This document shows, piece by piece, positions 17,214 to 26,385 of a DNA stretch of 64,000 nt. The DNA is from Luteimicrobium sp049844995 (GTDB lineage: Bacteria; Actinomycetota; Actinomycetes; Actinomycetales; Cellulomonadaceae): NCBI RefSeq assembly GCF_049844995.1, contig NZ_JBNCMC010000003.1, positions 248,001 to 312,000 on the forward strand, given 5' to 3'. The position numbers were made by a program, and so were the translations under genes. The notes below the pieces were generated by a model, which had not been told where the DNA came from, ran no database searches, and was given only the letters and a program-made list of their open reading frames with translations. Position 1 is the stretch's first letter. Each line of letters starts with the position of its first letter.

Positions 17214-18008
17214 TCAGACGCCCAGCGCGTCGATGCGGGCGAGCTCGTCGGCGTCGAGCGTGAAGCCGGTGACGTCGAGGTTGGCGTCGATCCGGTCGGG
17301 GCGCACGGACTTCGGGATGGCGACGAAGCCGTGGTCGAGGTGCCAGCGCAGGACGACCTGGGTGGTGCTCACGCCGTGCGCCGCGGCGATCTCCGTGAGC
17401 GCGGGGGCGTCGAGGTCGGTGCGCTTGAACGGGCTGTACCCCTCGAGGACGACGCCGCGCTCGCGCAGCGCGGCCACGAGGCCCGCGTCGTAGTCGGTGG
17501 GGCTCCAGGGGATCTGGTCGATCGCGGGCGCCTCGCCGGTCGCCGCGACCAGCTCGTCGATCTGCGCGACCGAGTAGTTGCTCACGCCGATCGACCGCAC
17601 GAGCCCCTCGTCGCGCGCCGCGACGAACTGCTCCCACACGTCGGGGCGCGCCGCGCCGTCCGGGGGCCAGTGGATGAGCCACAGGTCGAGGTGGTCGGTG
17701 CCGAGCTGCTCGAGGGACTCCTCGAGGGTCTGGCGGACGGCGTCGGCCTTGCTGGGCGGCAGCTTGGTCGTCACGAACACGTCGTCGCGAGGGACCGCCG
17801 ACTCGGCCAGCGCGCGCCCGACCTGGGTCTGGTTGCCGTAGCCCGTCGCGGTGTCGACGTGCCGGTAGCCGGCCTCGAGGGCGTGCAGGACGGCGCGGTA
17901 CGCGTCGTCGCCCTCGGACTGCCACGTGCCGAGGCCGAGCAGCGGGATGTCGCCGCCGGGCAGGGAGACGCGAGGGATCGTGGGGACCGGTGCAGGGGTT
18001 GGTGCCAT
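17214..18008 (-). CDS. Aldo-keto reductase
   Basis: 264-residue NADPH-dependent reductase of the 2,5-diketo-gluconate reductase-like group. The catalytic tetrad is Asp52 and Tyr57 (HVDTATGYGN), Lys82 (VTTKLPPSK) and His113 (LIHWPP). Cofactor-binding IPKSVRPDRIDANLD is near the C-terminus. Substrate is not predictable. It is divergent from putA, with 88 bp between the start codons. Confidence 0.92.
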   Translation of the reverse strand: MAPTPAPVPTIPRVSLPGGDIPLLGLGTWQSEGDDAYRAVLHALEAGYRHVDTATGYGNQTQVGRALAESAVPRDDVFVTTKLPPSKADAVRQTLEESLEQLGTDHLDLWLIHWPPDGAARPDVWEQFVAARDEGLVRSIGVSNYSVAQIDELVAATGEAPAIDQIPWSPTDYDAGLVAALRERGVVLEGYSPFKRTDLDAPALTEIAAAHGVSTTQVVLRWHLDHGFVAIPKSVRPDRIDANLDVTGFTLDADELARIDALGV

Positions 18009-18096
18009 GGCTCCATCTTCACCCCCGCGGCGAGGGGCTTCGCACGCCGAGCCGTCGCGACGTGCAGCCGGGCCGCGCGCGCGGCACGCTGGGCGG

Positions 18097-21000
18097 ATGA
18101 CGCAGCCTCTGGTCGACGACGCCGTCCGCCGCGCTCACGCCTGGCTCGCCCGGGCGCGGGCCGAGTCGGGAGGCGGGGTGCGCCGCGAGCAGCGGACCGC
18201 CGACCGGCTGGGCGCCCTCGTCTCCGACCCGGCGGGCCTCGAGCTGGCGCTGCGGTTCGTCGACGACGTCGCCCGCCCCCTCGACCTCGACGTCGCCGCG
18301 CGGGGCCTCGCGCGCCTGGGCGGGCTGGCGTCCGGCGTCGGGCGGGACGGCTCCAGCTTCCTCGGTCCCGTGGACCGACTGGCGCTGCAGACGGGGGCCG
18401 GGCTCGCGCCGGCCGCGCCGCGCGTCGTCGTGCCGGCCGCGCGTCGCCGGCTGCGGCAGCTCGTCGGGCACCTCGTCGCCGACGCCGGTCCCGGGCTGGA
18501 CGCGCACCTCGCCCGGACCCGCGCGCAGGGCTTCGGGCTCAACGTCAACCTGCTCGGCGAGGCCGTGCTGGGCGACGACGAGGCGCGCGCCCGGCTGGCC
18601 CGGACCGTCGAGCTCGTGCGGCGGCCGTCGGTGGACTACGTGTCGGTCAAGGTGTCGTCGGTCGCGGCGCAGCTCGTCACGTGGGACCTCGACGGGTCTC
18701 GCGAGCGCGTCGTCGAGCGGCTGCTGCCCCTGTTCCGCGCGGCGCGCGACGCGGGGACGTTCGTCAACCTCGACATGGAGGAGTACCGCGACCTGGCCCT
18801 CACGGTCGCGGTGTTCGAGGACCTGCTGGGCCGCGACGAGCTGCTCGGGTACGAGGCGGGGATCGTCCTGCAGGCGTACCTGCCCGACGCCGTCGCGGCG
18901 CTGGACGACCTGACGGCGTTCGCGCTGCACCGCGTCGAGCGGGGCGGGGCGCGCATCAAGGTGCGGCTGGTCAAGGGCGCCAACCTCGCGATGGAGCACG
19001 TCGAGGCGGAGCAGCACGACTGGGCGTCGGCGCCCTACGACACCAAGGAGGAGACCGACGCGAACTACGTCCGGCTCCTCGTCCGTGCGCTCGACCCGGC
19101 CCGCACCCTGGGCGTCCGGATCGGGTGCGCGAGCCACAACCTGTTCCACGTCGCCTACGCGGTCGGGCTCGCGCGGGCCCGCGGGGTGACCGACGCCCTC
19201 GACGTCGAGATGCTGCAGGGCATGGCTCCCGCCGAGGCGCGGGCGGTCCGGGACGAGGTCGCGCGCGACCGTCAGCCCGACGGCGCCGGCGGTGTACGCG
19301 GAGGGCGGGTCGTCCTGTACACGCCCGTCGTGCGGGACGAGGACTTCGACGTCGCGATCTCGTACCTCGTCCGGCGGCTCGACGAGAACGCCGCGCCCCA
19401 GAACTTCCTGCACGCCATGTTCGCGGGCGACGGCGGGCCGGCGGGCGGGGCGAGCGGCGGGATCCCGGGCCAGGAGCGCGCGTTCCGCGTCGCCGTCGGG
19501 CGGGCTGCCGCGACCACCGCCGAGGACCTCACCCCACGCCGTCGCCCCCGCCCCGAACCCGACCTGTCAGAACCTGGTGAGCCTCGAGCGTCACGAGCTC
19601 CTGACGGCTCGGGGGAGGGGTTCGCCAACGCCCCCGACACCGACCCCGCCGTCGCGGCCGCGCGGGCGTGGGCGGCCGAGATCGTCTCCCGCGACTCCCT
19701 CGAGGCGGGCGTTCCCCGCACCGTCCCGCTCACGACGACGGCGCAGGTCGACGAGGTCGTGGACCGCGCGACCCGCCTGGCGCCGGCGTGGGCGACGACG
19801 CCGCCGTCCGAGCGGGCGCACGTGCTGCGGGTCGCCGCGCGGCACCTCGAGGCCGCGCGCTCCGACCTGGTCGCGGCGATGGTCCACGAGCCGGGCAAGA
19901 CGGTCGCCGAGGCCGACCCCGAGGTCAGCGAGGCCGTGGACTTCGCGCGGTGGTACGCGGGCTCGGCCGAGCGCCTCGACCCGGCCCGCCCGGACGCGGT
20001 CCGGGGCGCGGTGTTCGAGCCGCGGGGCGTCACGCTGGTGACGCCCCCGTGGAACTTCCCGGTCTCGATCCCGGCGGGCGGCGTCCTGGCGGCGCTCGCG
20101 GCCGGCTCGGCCGTGATCGCGAAGCCCGCCCACCCGACGCCGCGGTGCTACGAGGTCGTCGTCGACGCCGTGCGCGCTGCGCTCGCCGAGTGCGGCGCCG
20201 ACCCGGACCTCGTGCAGCTCGTCCGCCTCGCCGACGGCGAGGGCGACGACACCCCGGGCCGCCGGCTGATCACGCATCCCGACGTGGCGCGCGTCGTCCT
20301 GACGGGCTCGATCGAGACCGCGCGGCTGTTCGCCTCGTGGCGCCCCGACCTGGACGTGCTCGCCGAGACGTCGGGCAAGAACGCGATCGTCGTGACGCCG
20401 GCCGCGGACCCCGACCTCGCCGTCGCCGACGTCGTGCGCTCCGCGTTCGGGCACGCGGGCCAGAAGTGCTCGGCGGCCTCGCTCGTCATCCTCGTCGGCG
20501 CCGCGGGGGACCGCCGGACCCCGACGGGGGCGCGGCTGCGCCGCCAGCTCGTCGACGCCGTCGGCTCGCTCGCGGTCGGGCCTCCGACGGACCTCGGCAC
20601 CGTCATGGGGCCGCTCACGGAGCCCGCGGAGGGCAAGCTCCTGCGCGCGCTGACCACGCTCGACGACGGCGAGCGCTGGCTCGTCCGCCCCCGCGCGCTC
20701 GACGTCGACCGCGACGCCCGCCTGTGGACCCCCGGCCTCAAGGAGGGCGTCGCGCCCGGGTCGTGGTTCCACCGCACCGAGTGCTTCGGGCCGGTGCTCG
20801 GGATCATGACGGCCGCCACGCTGGACGAGGCGATCGACCTGCAGAACGGCGTCGACTTCGGCCTCACGGCCGGGATCCACTCGCTCGACGACGCCGAGGT
20901 CGAGCACTGGCTCGACCGCGTGGAGGCCGGCAACGCCTACGTGAACCGCCACATCACGGGCGCGATCGTGCGGCGCCAGCCCTTCGGCGGGTGGAAGGCG

Positions 21001-21597
21001 AGCGTCGTCGGGCCGGGCGCGAAGGCGGGCGGGCCGCACTACGTGGCGCAGCTCGGCGCGTGGCGGGACGCGCTCGTGCCCGACGGCGGCCCCGTGCCCC
21101 CGCGCGACGACGAGCCCGAGGCGTGGCTCGCCTGGGCGGAGGCCGACGACGTCCGGGCGTGGGACGCGGTGTTCTCGCGCGCCCACGACCCGTCCGGCCT
21201 GAGGTCCGAGGAGAACGCGCTGCGCTACCGCCCGGTGGACGTCCTCACGGTCCGGGTCGGCGACGGCGCGCAGGACGTCGAGCTGCGCCGCGTGCTGCAC
21301 GCTGCCCGGACCGCCGGCGTCCCCGCCGTGGTGAGCACCGTGCCCGCCCTTGCGGGTGGCCCGGGCGAGGCGGACGACGCGTTCGCCGCGCGGGTGGCGG
21401 CGGGGGAGATCCGCGGACGTGTGCGCGTCGTCGGGCGGGCGCCGGGGCTGCGGGACGCCGCCGCGGCCCGCGCGGGTGAGGTGACGGTGCTCGACCAGCC
21501 GGTGGTCGCGAGCGGTGAGCGTGAGCTGCTGGCCGTGCTGCGCGAGCAGGCCGTGAGCCGCACGCGTCACCGCTACGGGCACGTGCAGCCGCGCTGA
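18097..21597 (+). CDS. putA: Bifunctional proline dehydrogenase / L-glutamate gamma-semialdehyde dehydrogenase
   Basis: 1166-residue enzyme oxidising proline to glutamate in two steps. The FAD-binding proline dehydrogenase barrel spans roughly residues 90-460 (RIKVRLVKGANLAMEH, EMLQGM, and YLVRRLDEN for substrate). The aldehyde dehydrogenase half spans about 510-1010, with TPPWNFPVSIPAGG, Glu757 in AETSGKN and Cys791 in GQKCSA. A C-terminal extension of about 150 residues follows. The N-terminal ribbon-helix-helix repressor domain of enterobacterial PutA is absent, as expected here. The linker at residues 489-504 is encoded by an in-frame family A palindrome. CACGCT ending 6 nt before the ATG is a weak leaderless -10. 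Confidence 0.94.
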   Translation: MTQPLVDDAVRRAHAWLARARAESGGGVRREQRTADRLGALVSDPAGLELALRFVDDVARPLDLDVAARGLARLGGLASGVGRDGSSFLGPVDRLALQTGAGLAPAAPRVVVPAARRRLRQLVGHLVADAGPGLDAHLARTRAQGFGLNVNLLGEAVLGDDEARARLARTVELVRRPSVDYVSVKVSSVAAQLVTWDLDGSRERVVERLLPLFRAARDAGTFVNLDMEEYRDLALTVAVFEDLLGRDELLGYEAGIVLQAYLPDAVAALDDLTAFALHRVERGGARIKVRLVKGANLAMEHVEAEQHDWASAPYDTKEETDANYVRLLVRALDPARTLGVRIGCASHNLFHVAYAVGLARARGVTDALDVEMLQGMAPAEARAVRDEVARDRQPDGAGGVRGGRVVLYTPVVRDEDFDVAISYLVRRLDENAAPQNFLHAMFAGDGGPAGGASGGIPGQERAFRVAVGRAAATTAEDLTPRRRPRPEPDLSEPGEPRASRAPDGSGEGFANAPDTDPAVAAARAWAAEIVSRDSLEAGVPRTVPLTTTAQVDEVVDRATRLAPAWATTPPSERAHVLRVAARHLEAARSDLVAAMVHEPGKTVAEADPEVSEAVDFARWYAGSAERLDPARPDAVRGAVFEPRGVTLVTPPWNFPVSIPAGGVLAALAAGSAVIAKPAHPTPRCYEVVVDAVRAALAECGADPDLVQLVRLADGEGDDTPGRRLITHPDVARVVLTGSIETARLFASWRPDLDVLAETSGKNAIVVTPAADPDLAVADVVRSAFGHAGQKCSAASLVILVGAAGDRRTPTGARLRRQLVDAVGSLAVGPPTDLGTVMGPLTEPAEGKLLRALTTLDDGERWLVRPRALDVDRDARLWTPGLKEGVAPGSWFHRTECFGPVLGIMTAATLDEAIDLQNGVDFGLTAGIHSLDDAEVEHWLDRVEAGNAYVNRHITGAIVRRQPFGGWKASVVGPGAKAGGPHYVAQLGAWRDALVPDGGPVPPRDDEPEAWLAWAEADDVRAWDAVFSRAHDPSGLRSEENALRYRPVDVLTVRVGDGAQDVELRRVLHAARTAGVPAVVSTVPALAGGPGEADDAFAARVAAGEIRGRVRVVGRAPGLRDAAAARAGEVTVLDQPVVASGERELLAVLREQAVSRTRHRYGHVQPR
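19561..19606 (+). repeat. Family A palindromic repeat, copy 2 (inside putA linker)
   Basis: GACCTGTCAGAACCTGGTGA and its degenerate partner TCACGAGCTCCTGACGG are read in frame as DLSEPGEPRASRAPDG between the PRODH and aldehyde dehydrogenase domains. The right arm carries substitutions compared with the intergenic copies. It is the only family A copy wholly inside a gene in this window. Confidence 0.8.
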
Positions 21598-21603
21598 GGG
21601 GCG

Positions 21604-22809
21604 TCAGCCTCGCTCGACGCCTGCGAGGGTGACCCCGCGGAACGCGGCGAGCCGTTCCGCGTCCTCATCCACGGCCGCCCACGTCACGGCGTCGAGCGGC
21701 GCCCAGGGCTCGACGCGCACGGTCAGCCGCCGCCCGGACGTGCGAGGACGCCAGGTTCCCAGCACCTCGCCGCCGGACGCGAGCGCGCCCGGACGTCCCA
21801 GCGTCCGCCACAGGTCCTTCTGCCGGCCGGTGTCGGGCACGAGCGTCGCGCGGTCGCGGAGCTGCAGGTACGGGTCGAACGGGCCGAGGAGGTGCACGCG
21901 GCCGGCACGAGCATCGGAGTCGCTCGCCGAGGACTCGCCCGCAGCGCGGGCGCGCGCGGGGTCGTCGGCGAGCATCCAGCGAGGCTCCGGCCTGCCGCGT
22001 AGCCGGGTCGGCTCGACGTCGGCCACCGCCACCTCGACGGCGTCGTCGGGCCGGTGCGCCTCGACGTCGCGCGGCGGCGCGTCGACGTACGCGGCGATCT
22101 CGCGGACCGTGGCGGGCCCGAAGAGCCGGAGGTAGGCCCGCACGACGTCGAACCGTGGCTCCGCGTCGGCGGCCGTGCGGGCGAATCCCGCCGGCGCGAG
22201 GCCTGGCGCCCGCCGGAGCACGGGCGGGGACGTGCCGGGCTCGAGCTCGAGGCCGGCGTGGAGCGCGGCGAGCCGGAACGGCATCTCCCACGAGTGCGTC
22301 GCCTGGCACGGGTTGCACCAGCGGACCTGCTCGGGCCGGAGCAGGGGCGTGAGCCGCGTGGACAGCTCGCCCTTGACGGTGGGCTCGGCGACGAGCTCCC
22401 GCTCGAGCGCGGCGATCTCGCGCAGCGAGTCCAGCACCGGGACGCCGGCCGCGCGCAGCGGCCTGGCGGCGTCGAACACGCGCTTCGCGGCGTCGGCGGG
22501 CGAGAACGGCGAGGTGGCGACGGCGACGTCCGCCAGGTCGCGTCGCCGGTAGGCGTGGGGCGCGCCGCGCAGGGTCCACGCCAGCGCGAGGCCGGCCCAC
22601 GGATCGTCGTCCTGCGCCGCGAGCCCGCGCGCGACGAGCGCCCACAGCGCCCCGTCGCCGCCTGTGTCCTGGACGCCGAGGTCGAGCACGGGGAGCGCGT
22701 CGAGATCACGGACGGACCCCGGCTCGGCGTCGAGGCCCTGCGCCCGCCACCGGAACGCGAGCACGTCGCGGCGGGTCAGCGTCGGTCGTTCGAGGTCCGC
22801 GTCGGCCAT
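21604..22809 (-). CDS. Winged-helix DNA-binding domain protein (HTH_42 / AlkZ-like family)
   Basis: 401-residue protein of the winged-helix family that includes the AlkZ DNA glycosylases. Family-like segments are LTRRDVLAFRWRAQGL at the N-terminus, WTLRGAPHAYRRRD near residue 80, and HLLGPFDPYLQLRDRATLVPD in the C-terminal third. Glycosylase activity is not assured, since related proteins also act in other roles. The ATG has TAGGCT ending 6 nt upstream, so it is probably leaderless. It converges with putA, with a 6-bp gap between the stops. Confidence 0.75.
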   Translation of the reverse strand: MADADLERPTLTRRDVLAFRWRAQGLDAEPGSVRDLDALPVLDLGVQDTGGDGALWALVARGLAAQDDDPWAGLALAWTLRGAPHAYRRRDLADVAVATSPFSPADAAKRVFDAARPLRAAGVPVLDSLREIAALERELVAEPTVKGELSTRLTPLLRPEQVRWCNPCQATHSWEMPFRLAALHAGLELEPGTSPPVLRRAPGLAPAGFARTAADAEPRFDVVRAYLRLFGPATVREIAAYVDAPPRDVEAHRPDDAVEVAVADVEPTRLRGRPEPRWMLADDPARARAAGESSASDSDARAGRVHLLGPFDPYLQLRDRATLVPDTGRQKDLWRTLGRPGALASGGEVLGTWRPRTSGRRLTVRVEPWAPLDAVTWAAVDEDAERLAAFRGVTLAGVERG

Positions 22810-22815
22810 GCCGGC

Positions 22816-22821
22816 AGCCTA
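22816..22821 (-). promoter_or_regulatory. -10 box TAGGCT, leaderless start of winged-helix gene
   Basis: Minus-strand TAGGCT ends 6 nt before the ATG at 22809. Confidence 0.5.
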
Positions 22822-22849
22822 GGGTCCGCCACCCACGGTTCCGGGTGCC

Positions 22850-23872
22850 TCAGACGGAGGCGCGCTCGACCAGCTCGGCCGGGTAGAGGATCGGCCGGGT
22901 CGCACGCCCGCGGCCCTCGAGCTCGTCGAGGAGCACGTTCGTCGCGGTCCGCGCCATCTGCTCGACGGGGTTGCGCAGCGTCGTGAGCGGCGGCGTGGTG
23001 GCGGCCGCGACCCCGAGGTCGTCGAAGCCGACGACCGACACGTCGCCGGGCACGCGGCGGCCCGCGGACTGCAGGACCCGCAGCGCGCCCTGCGCCATGA
23101 GGTCGGAGGCCGCGAAGACGCCGTCGAGGTCGGGGTGGTCGTCGAGCAGGCGCTGCATCGCGATCGCGCCGCCCGTGAGCGTGAAGTCGCCGTCGGCGCT
23201 GGCCGTGACGTCGAGTCGAGCGTCGGTCAGCGCGGCGCGCCAGCCCTCCAGACGGTCCGAGCCCACCGACATGTCGAGCGGCCCCGCGATGGTGGCGATC
23301 CGCTTGCGACCGGCGTCGACGAGCCGCTGGGTGGCCCGCCGGGCTGCGGCGACGTTGTCGACGTCCACGTACACCAGCGACTCCGCGAGCACCGCGGGGC
23401 GGCCGATGAACACCGCCGGCAGCTGCGCGGCGAGGATCGCGTTCTCCAGCTCGTCGCCCTGGTGGTGCGACGCGATGATCGCGCCGTCGACGTGCCCGCC
23501 CTTGAGGTACCGGGCGATCCGGCCCGCGTGCTCGCCCGGCCGGGCGATGAGCAGCACGAGCTGGAGGTCGGTCGGGTCCAGGGCGTGCCCGACGCCGCGC
23601 AGCGTGCCCGCGAGGAACGGGTCCGCGAGCACGCGCCCGTCCGGCTCGGGGATGACGAGCGCGATCGACCCGGTCCGTCGGGTCACGAGCGAGCGCGCCG
23701 CCCGGTTCGGCGTGTAGCCGAGCCGGGCGACGGCGTCGTCGACGGCGGCCTGGGCCTCGGGGGAGACGCGGTCGCCGCCGTTGATGGCGCGCGACGCGGT
23801 GGAGCGTGACACGCCCGCGGCCAGCGCGACCTCTTCCAGGGTCGGCGCAGTGCTGTGGCGGTCGTTGCTCAC
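22850..23872 (-). CDS. cebR: LacI-family cellobiose/beta-glucoside operon repressor
   Basis: 340-residue regulator. The helix-turn-helix is EVALAAGVSRSTASRAING near residues 10-30; the effector domain has IALVIPEPDG, AIIASHHQGDE and VSVVGFDDLG. It is the last gene of a minus-strand unit encoding a binding protein, two permeases and a GH1 beta-glucosidase. That arrangement, together with two TGGGAGCGCT(A/T)CCA operators upstream of the operon, matches CebR/CelR of cellulolytic actinobacteria, which release DNA on binding cellobiose. The GTG at 23872 was taken as start because the longer frame (to 23908) has no supporting signal. The effector sugar is inferred from context. Confidence 0.85.
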   Translation of the reverse strand: MSNDRHSTAPTLEEVALAAGVSRSTASRAINGGDRVSPEAQAAVDDAVARLGYTPNRAARSLVTRRTGSIALVIPEPDGRVLADPFLAGTLRGVGHALDPTDLQLVLLIARPGEHAGRIARYLKGGHVDGAIIASHHQGDELENAILAAQLPAVFIGRPAVLAESLVYVDVDNVAAARRATQRLVDAGRKRIATIAGPLDMSVGSDRLEGWRAALTDARLDVTASADGDFTLTGGAIAMQRLLDDHPDLDGVFAASDLMAQGALRVLQSAGRRVPGDVSVVGFDDLGVAAATTPPLTTLRNPVEQMARTATNVLLDELEGRGRATRPILYPAELVERASV

Positions 23873-23914
23873 CCGTGCATCATCCCGTCGTCCGAGTCCC
23901 GGGAACAACCGGTG

Positions 23915-25474
23915 TCATCCCTGCGTGTCGGACGGACGGTCGAGCGCGGCCAGGCTCGCGGCCGGCAGCGGCGGGATCACGCCGGTCCGGGCGATGTCCG
24001 CGTACCACTGGCCGGAAGCCTTCACGGTCCGCTCCTGCGTCTCGTAGTCGACCCGGACGACGCCGAAGCGCTTCGAGTAGCCCCACGCCCACTCGTAGTT
24101 GTCCATGAGCGACCACGCGAAGTAGCCGCGCACGTCGACGCCCGCAGTGATCGCGTCGTGGATGGCCCGCAGGTGCAGGTCGACGAACGCGAGCCGGTCC
24201 TGGTCGTCGACCGAGCCGTCCTCCGCGACGACGTCGTCGTACGCGGCGCCGTTCTCCGTCACGTAGAGGGCGATGCCGCGCTCCGCCGTGTACTCCTCGT
24301 GGACGCGCACCAGCAGGCGGGTGAGGCCCTCGGGCTGGACCTCCCAGTCCTGCGCCGTGACGGGCAGGGGGCGCGGGTGCACCTGCACGCCGTCGGCCGC
24401 CGGGTAGGGCGACGACGTCGGGCGGGAGACCGGGGCGCTGCCGTGGAGCTCGCGCTCCGGCGCCCGGTAGGAGACCGCCTCGCCGTGGTAGTAGTTCACG
24501 CCGAGCGTGTCGATGGGCGTGGAGATCACGCCCAGGTCGCCGTCGTGCACGACGTCGTCGACCGCCCCGTCCAGGCCGACCTCCGCGAGGTCGGTCAGCA
24601 GGTCGGCGGGGTAGGCGCCGCGCAGGATCGGGTCGAGGAACACCCGGTTGAACTGCGCGTCGATGCGGCGGGCCGCGTCGCGGTCGCGCTCGTCCGTGGG
24701 GTCCACGGGGTCGGTGACCGTGAGGTTGAGCGTGATCCCCAGGTTCGCGCTCGGCGCCCGACGGCGCAGCTCGGCCGTCGCGAGGCCGTGGCCCAGCATG
24801 AGGTGGTGCGCGGCCGCGAGGCCGGCCTCGCGGGAGCGGCGCCCGGGGGCGTGCGCGCCGGCCGTGTAGCTGAGGAACGACGAGCACCACGGCTCGTTGA
24901 GCGTCGTCCAGACGCCGACCCGGTCGCCGAGCGCGTCGTGCACGTCGGCGGCGTACTCGGCGAACCGGTAGGCCGTGTCGCGGTTCGTCCAGCCGCCGTG
25001 CTCCTCGAGGGCCTGCGGCAGGTCCCAGTGATAGAGCGTGACCCAGGGGAGGATCTCGTGGTCGAGGAGCTCGTCGACGAGGCGCGAGTAGAAGTCGAGG
25101 CCCTTGGCGTTGACGGGCCCGCCGTCGGGCCGCACGCGCGACCACGACGTGGAGAACCGGTAGGTGCCGAGCCCCAGGCCGGCCATGAGGGCCACGTCGT
25201 CGGCGTAGCGGTGGTAGTGGTCGCACGCGACCTCGCCGTCCTCGCCGCCCACGACCGCCCCCGGCACGCGGGCGAACGCGTCCCAGATCGAGTCGGTGCG
25301 CCCGTCGACGTGGGCGGCTCCCTCGATCTGGTAGGCCGCGGTCGCCGCGCCCCAGAGGAACCCGTCGGGCATCCGCACGGTGGCGTCGGACGGGGTCGCC
25401 GTCGGCAGCGCGGACAGGCCGGGGTGTGCCAGCCCGGAGGCGAGCGGGCCGGTGGTCGTGGGTCGGGGGGTCAT
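23915..25474 (-). CDS. bglC: GH1 beta-glucosidase
   Basis: 519-residue family 1 glycosidase hydrolysing cellobiose and other beta-glucosides in the cytoplasm. The acid/base Glu194 lies in TTLNEPW and the nucleophile Glu407 in YVTENGAA. N-terminal DGFLWGAATAAYQIEGA and C-terminal FAWSLMDNYEWAWGYSKRFG are diagnostic. The N-terminal 30 residues are variable, and there is no signal peptide. Its ATG overlaps the stop of the upstream permease (ATGA), so synthesis is coupled to the importer. The symbol follows the Streptomyces cebEFG-bglC arrangement. Confidence 0.93.
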   Translation of the reverse strand: MTPRPTTTGPLASGLAHPGLSALPTATPSDATVRMPDGFLWGAATAAYQIEGAAHVDGRTDSIWDAFARVPGAVVGGEDGEVACDHYHRYADDVALMAGLGLGTYRFSTSWSRVRPDGGPVNAKGLDFYSRLVDELLDHEILPWVTLYHWDLPQALEEHGGWTNRDTAYRFAEYAADVHDALGDRVGVWTTLNEPWCSSFLSYTAGAHAPGRRSREAGLAAAHHLMLGHGLATAELRRRAPSANLGITLNLTVTDPVDPTDERDRDAARRIDAQFNRVFLDPILRGAYPADLLTDLAEVGLDGAVDDVVHDGDLGVISTPIDTLGVNYYHGEAVSYRAPERELHGSAPVSRPTSSPYPAADGVQVHPRPLPVTAQDWEVQPEGLTRLLVRVHEEYTAERGIALYVTENGAAYDDVVAEDGSVDDQDRLAFVDLHLRAIHDAITAGVDVRGYFAWSLMDNYEWAWGYSKRFGVVRVDYETQERTVKASGQWYADIARTGVIPPLPAASLAALDRPSDTQG

Positions 25475-26385
25475 CCCTTGACAGCTCCTTGCATGATGCC
25501 GGCCACGAGCTGGCGCCCGGCGAGGATGAACACGATGATCAGCGGCACGGTCGTGAGGAACACGCCCGCCATGACCAGCGAGTAGTCGGTGTGGAAGCTG
25601 CCCTGCAGGAGCTTCACGACGACGGGCAGCGTCGCGTTGTCCTGGGACAGCACGATCGAGGGCCAGAAGAAGTTGGTCCACTGCTGGATGAACGTGAACA
25701 GCGCGAGCATCGCGGCCGCGGGGCGCGCGGCGGGCATCGCGATCGACCAGAACGTGCGGATCATCGACGCGCCGTCGACACGCGCGGCCTCGATGAGCTC
25801 GTACGGCAGCGCCGACTCGAGGTACTGCGTCATCCAGAACACGCCGAACGCCGAGACCAGGACGGGGATGATGACCGCCTGGATCTGGTTCTGCCAGCCG
25901 AGCTTCGTGACGACGATCCACAGCGGGATGACGCCGAGCTGGGTCGGGACCGCCGTGGTGGCGATGACGAACACGAGCAGCGCGCGGCGGCCCTTGAACC
26001 GCAGCTTCGCGAACGAGAAGCCCGCGAGCGTCGAGAAGAGCACGACCGAGACGGACGTGACGACCGAGATGATGATCGAGTTCGTGAGCGCCTTCATGAA
26101 GTCGAAGGAGCCGCTGTTGATGACGTCGCTGAACCGGTCGAACAGGCTCGCGTCGGGCAGCCACTGCGGGATGACGTGCTGCGAGATCGTCGTCTGGTCG
26201 GACGAGCCGAGGATCAGCGTGTAGTAGAGCGGCGCGATCGACACGAGCACGACGAGCGCGAGGATCGTGTAGGTCAGCCAGCGCGGGCGGCGCTCGGCGC
26301 CGAACCCGCCGCCGCTACGGCGGCGGGCGGCCCGGCGGGCGGCGCCCTTGCCGGCGGTCTGGGCGGTCATGGCCACGGAGCTCAT
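25471..26385 (-). CDS. cebG: Cellobiose/beta-glucoside ABC permease (MalG type)
   Basis: 304-residue permease with six transmembrane helices after a basic N-terminus. The EAA loop is EAARVDGASMIRTFWSIAMP. The ATG at 26385 overlaps the stop of cebF (ATGA), and its own stop overlaps the bglC start in the same way. Operon context and operators indicate cellobiose or cello-oligosaccharide import; sequence alone shows only a sugar permease. Confidence 0.9.
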   Translation of the reverse strand: MSSVAMTAQTAGKGAARRAARRRSGGGFGAERRPRWLTYTILALVVLVSIAPLYYTLILGSSDQTTISQHVIPQWLPDASLFDRFSDVINSGSFDFMKALTNSIIISVVTSVSVVLFSTLAGFSFAKLRFKGRRALLVFVIATTAVPTQLGVIPLWIVVTKLGWQNQIQAVIIPVLVSAFGVFWMTQYLESALPYELIEAARVDGASMIRTFWSIAMPAARPAAAMLALFTFIQQWTNFFWPSIVLSQDNATLPVVVKLLQGSFHTDYSLVMAGVFLTTVPLIIVFILAGRQLVAGIMQGAVKG

